A model generated the notes under the pieces. It saw only the letters and a list, made by a program, of their open reading frames with translations. It was not told where the DNA came from and ran no database searches. A program made the translations under genes and the position numbers. A stretch of DNA of 6,215 bases from NCBI GenBank assembly GCA_029857875.1, contig JAOUGB010000154.1:1-6215 (forward strand), given 5' to 3'. The stretch comes from Desulfobacteraceae bacterium (lineage in GTDB: Bacteria; Desulfobacterota; Desulfobacteria; Desulfobacterales; UBA11574). This document shows, one piece after another, positions 5,412 to 6,215 of the stretch; the first letter of the stretch is position 1, and each line of letters begins with the position of its first letter.

Positions 5412-6215
5412 GTGGACATAAAAACATTCGGCGTTATTGGTGCGGGCCAGATGGGAAACGGTATTGCTCAAGTTGCTGCCGTGAGCGGCTTTGAGGTCAT
5501 CATGAACGACATCAAGACTGAATTTGTCGAAAAAGGTTTTGCCAGCATAAAGAAGAATTTAAGACGAAGTGTCGACAAAGGCAGAATGACCGATAAAGAG
5601 ATGAATGCTGTTCTTCAGCGGATCAGAACCAGCGTAGACATCAAAGATATGGGGCCTGTCGATTTTGTTGTCGAGGCCGCCACAGAAAATGAAACGATTA
5701 AGTTTCAGATATTTAAAGATCTGGATCAAATCTGTGAACCTCATGTGATTCTGGCAACCAATACATCATCCATTCCCATCGGACGGATCGCATCCCATAC
5801 AGGACGCCCGGAAAAGATTATCGGGATGCATTTTATGAATCCGGTTCCGGTAATGAAACTGATTGAGATTATCCGGGGGCTGCGAACAACGGATGACACG
5901 TTTAAGACCACATGGAACTTGGCTGTAAAGCTTGGTAAAACGCCGGCTGAAGCAAATGATTACCCCGGTTTTATCATCAATCGAATACTCATGCCCATGA
6001 TCAATGAAGCGGTGTATTGCCTGTATCATGGTGTGGGTTCCCGTGAAGATATCGACACCGTCATGAAACTGGGCGCGAACCATCCCATGGGTCCTCTGGC
6101 ACTGGCGGATCTTATCGGATTGGATACCTGTCTGGCAATTATGGATACGCTTTTCGATGGATTTAAAGATTCAAAGTACCGGCCATGTCCACTGCTCAAA
6201 CGATATGTTGAGGCC
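5412..6215 (+). CDS. hbd: 3-hydroxybutyryl-CoA dehydrogenase (3' end beyond window)
   Basis: The frame runs open from GTG 5412 to the window edge, giving 268 residues of a protein that is usually about 280-290 long, so only the C-terminal tip is missing. It is the NAD(P)-dependent enzyme that interconverts 3-hydroxybutyryl-CoA and acetoacetyl-CoA. The N-terminus carries the Rossmann dinucleotide motif G10-A-G12-Q-M-G15. The catalytic set of the family is present: N117-T-S-S in the substrate loop, H140 in GMHFMNPVP, E152 twelve residues later and N190 in PGFIINR. The C-terminal dimerisation domain begins about residue 185 and includes KLGANHPMGPLALADLIGLD, very like clostridial-type Hbd. GTG is chosen because a ribosome binding site overlaps the preceding stop codon at the right distance and the protein then starts five residues before the first beta strand. 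The gene follows the thiolase by 10 bp and is probably cotranscribed with it. Confidence 0.95.
   Translation, partial: MDIKTFGVIGAGQMGNGIAQVAAVSGFEVIMNDIKTEFVEKGFASIKKNLRRSVDKGRMTDKEMNAVLQRIRTSVDIKDMGPVDFVVEAATENETIKFQIFKDLDQICEPHVILATNTSSIPIGRIASHTGRPEKIIGMHFMNPVPVMKLIEIIRGLRTTDDTFKTTWNLAVKLGKTPAEANDYPGFIINRILMPMINEAVYCLYHGVGSREDIDTVMKLGANHPMGPLALADLIGLDTCLAIMDTLFDGFKDSKYRPCPLLKRYVEA

Noticed and set aside
5766..6083. 105-codon antisense frame opposite the dehydrogenase
   Set aside because: The + strand frame carries all 3-hydroxyacyl-CoA dehydrogenase motifs; the antisense product is not recognisable.

Overview
The window looks like chromosomal DNA of a fatty-acid-oxidising anaerobic bacterium, most likely a sulfate-reducing Desulfobacterota (Desulfobacterales-like). 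This is inferred from the moderate GC content, the style of the proteins (an IcmF-type mutase beside thiolase and 3-hydroxybutyryl-CoA dehydrogenase genes) and intergenic gaps rich in palindromic repeats. No rRNA or other marker gene fixes the taxonomy. All genes read on the + strand.

Layout: 1-237 is the 3' end of a regulator gene that resembles the ligand-binding half of a TetR-family repressor. 238-556 is a 319-bp gap holding a 131-bp inverted-repeat element (319-449) with short iterated motifs in both arms, then a small dyad that could be an operator, then the ribosome binding site of the next gene. 557-3835 encodes a complete fused coenzyme-B12 acyl-CoA mutase (IcmF: B12 domain, G-protein chaperone and mutase barrel in one chain). 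3836-4225 is a 390-bp gap filled by three adjacent palindromic elements: a nested imperfect palindrome, a 144-bp element with perfect 18-bp terminal inverted repeats, and a short hairpin carrying one more copy of that terminal sequence. 4226-5401 is a complete thiolase. 5412-6215 is a 3-hydroxyacyl-CoA dehydrogenase whose last residues run off the window.

How the genes fit together: IcmF would interconvert isobutyryl-CoA and n-butyryl-CoA. The dehydrogenase would oxidise 3-hydroxybutyryl-CoA to acetoacetyl-CoA, and the thiolase would cleave that to two acetyl-CoA. The set reads as part of a route that feeds branched C4 acyl groups (from isobutyrate or valine) into butyrate beta-oxidation, probably with an acyl-CoA dehydrogenase and a crotonase encoded outside the window. 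The thiolase and dehydrogenase genes are tightly coupled; icmF is separated from them by the repeat-filled gap and may be its own transcription unit under the adjacent regulator.

I see no plainly new biological system. The coding part is recognisable metabolism. The less explained material is the repeat structure in the two gaps.
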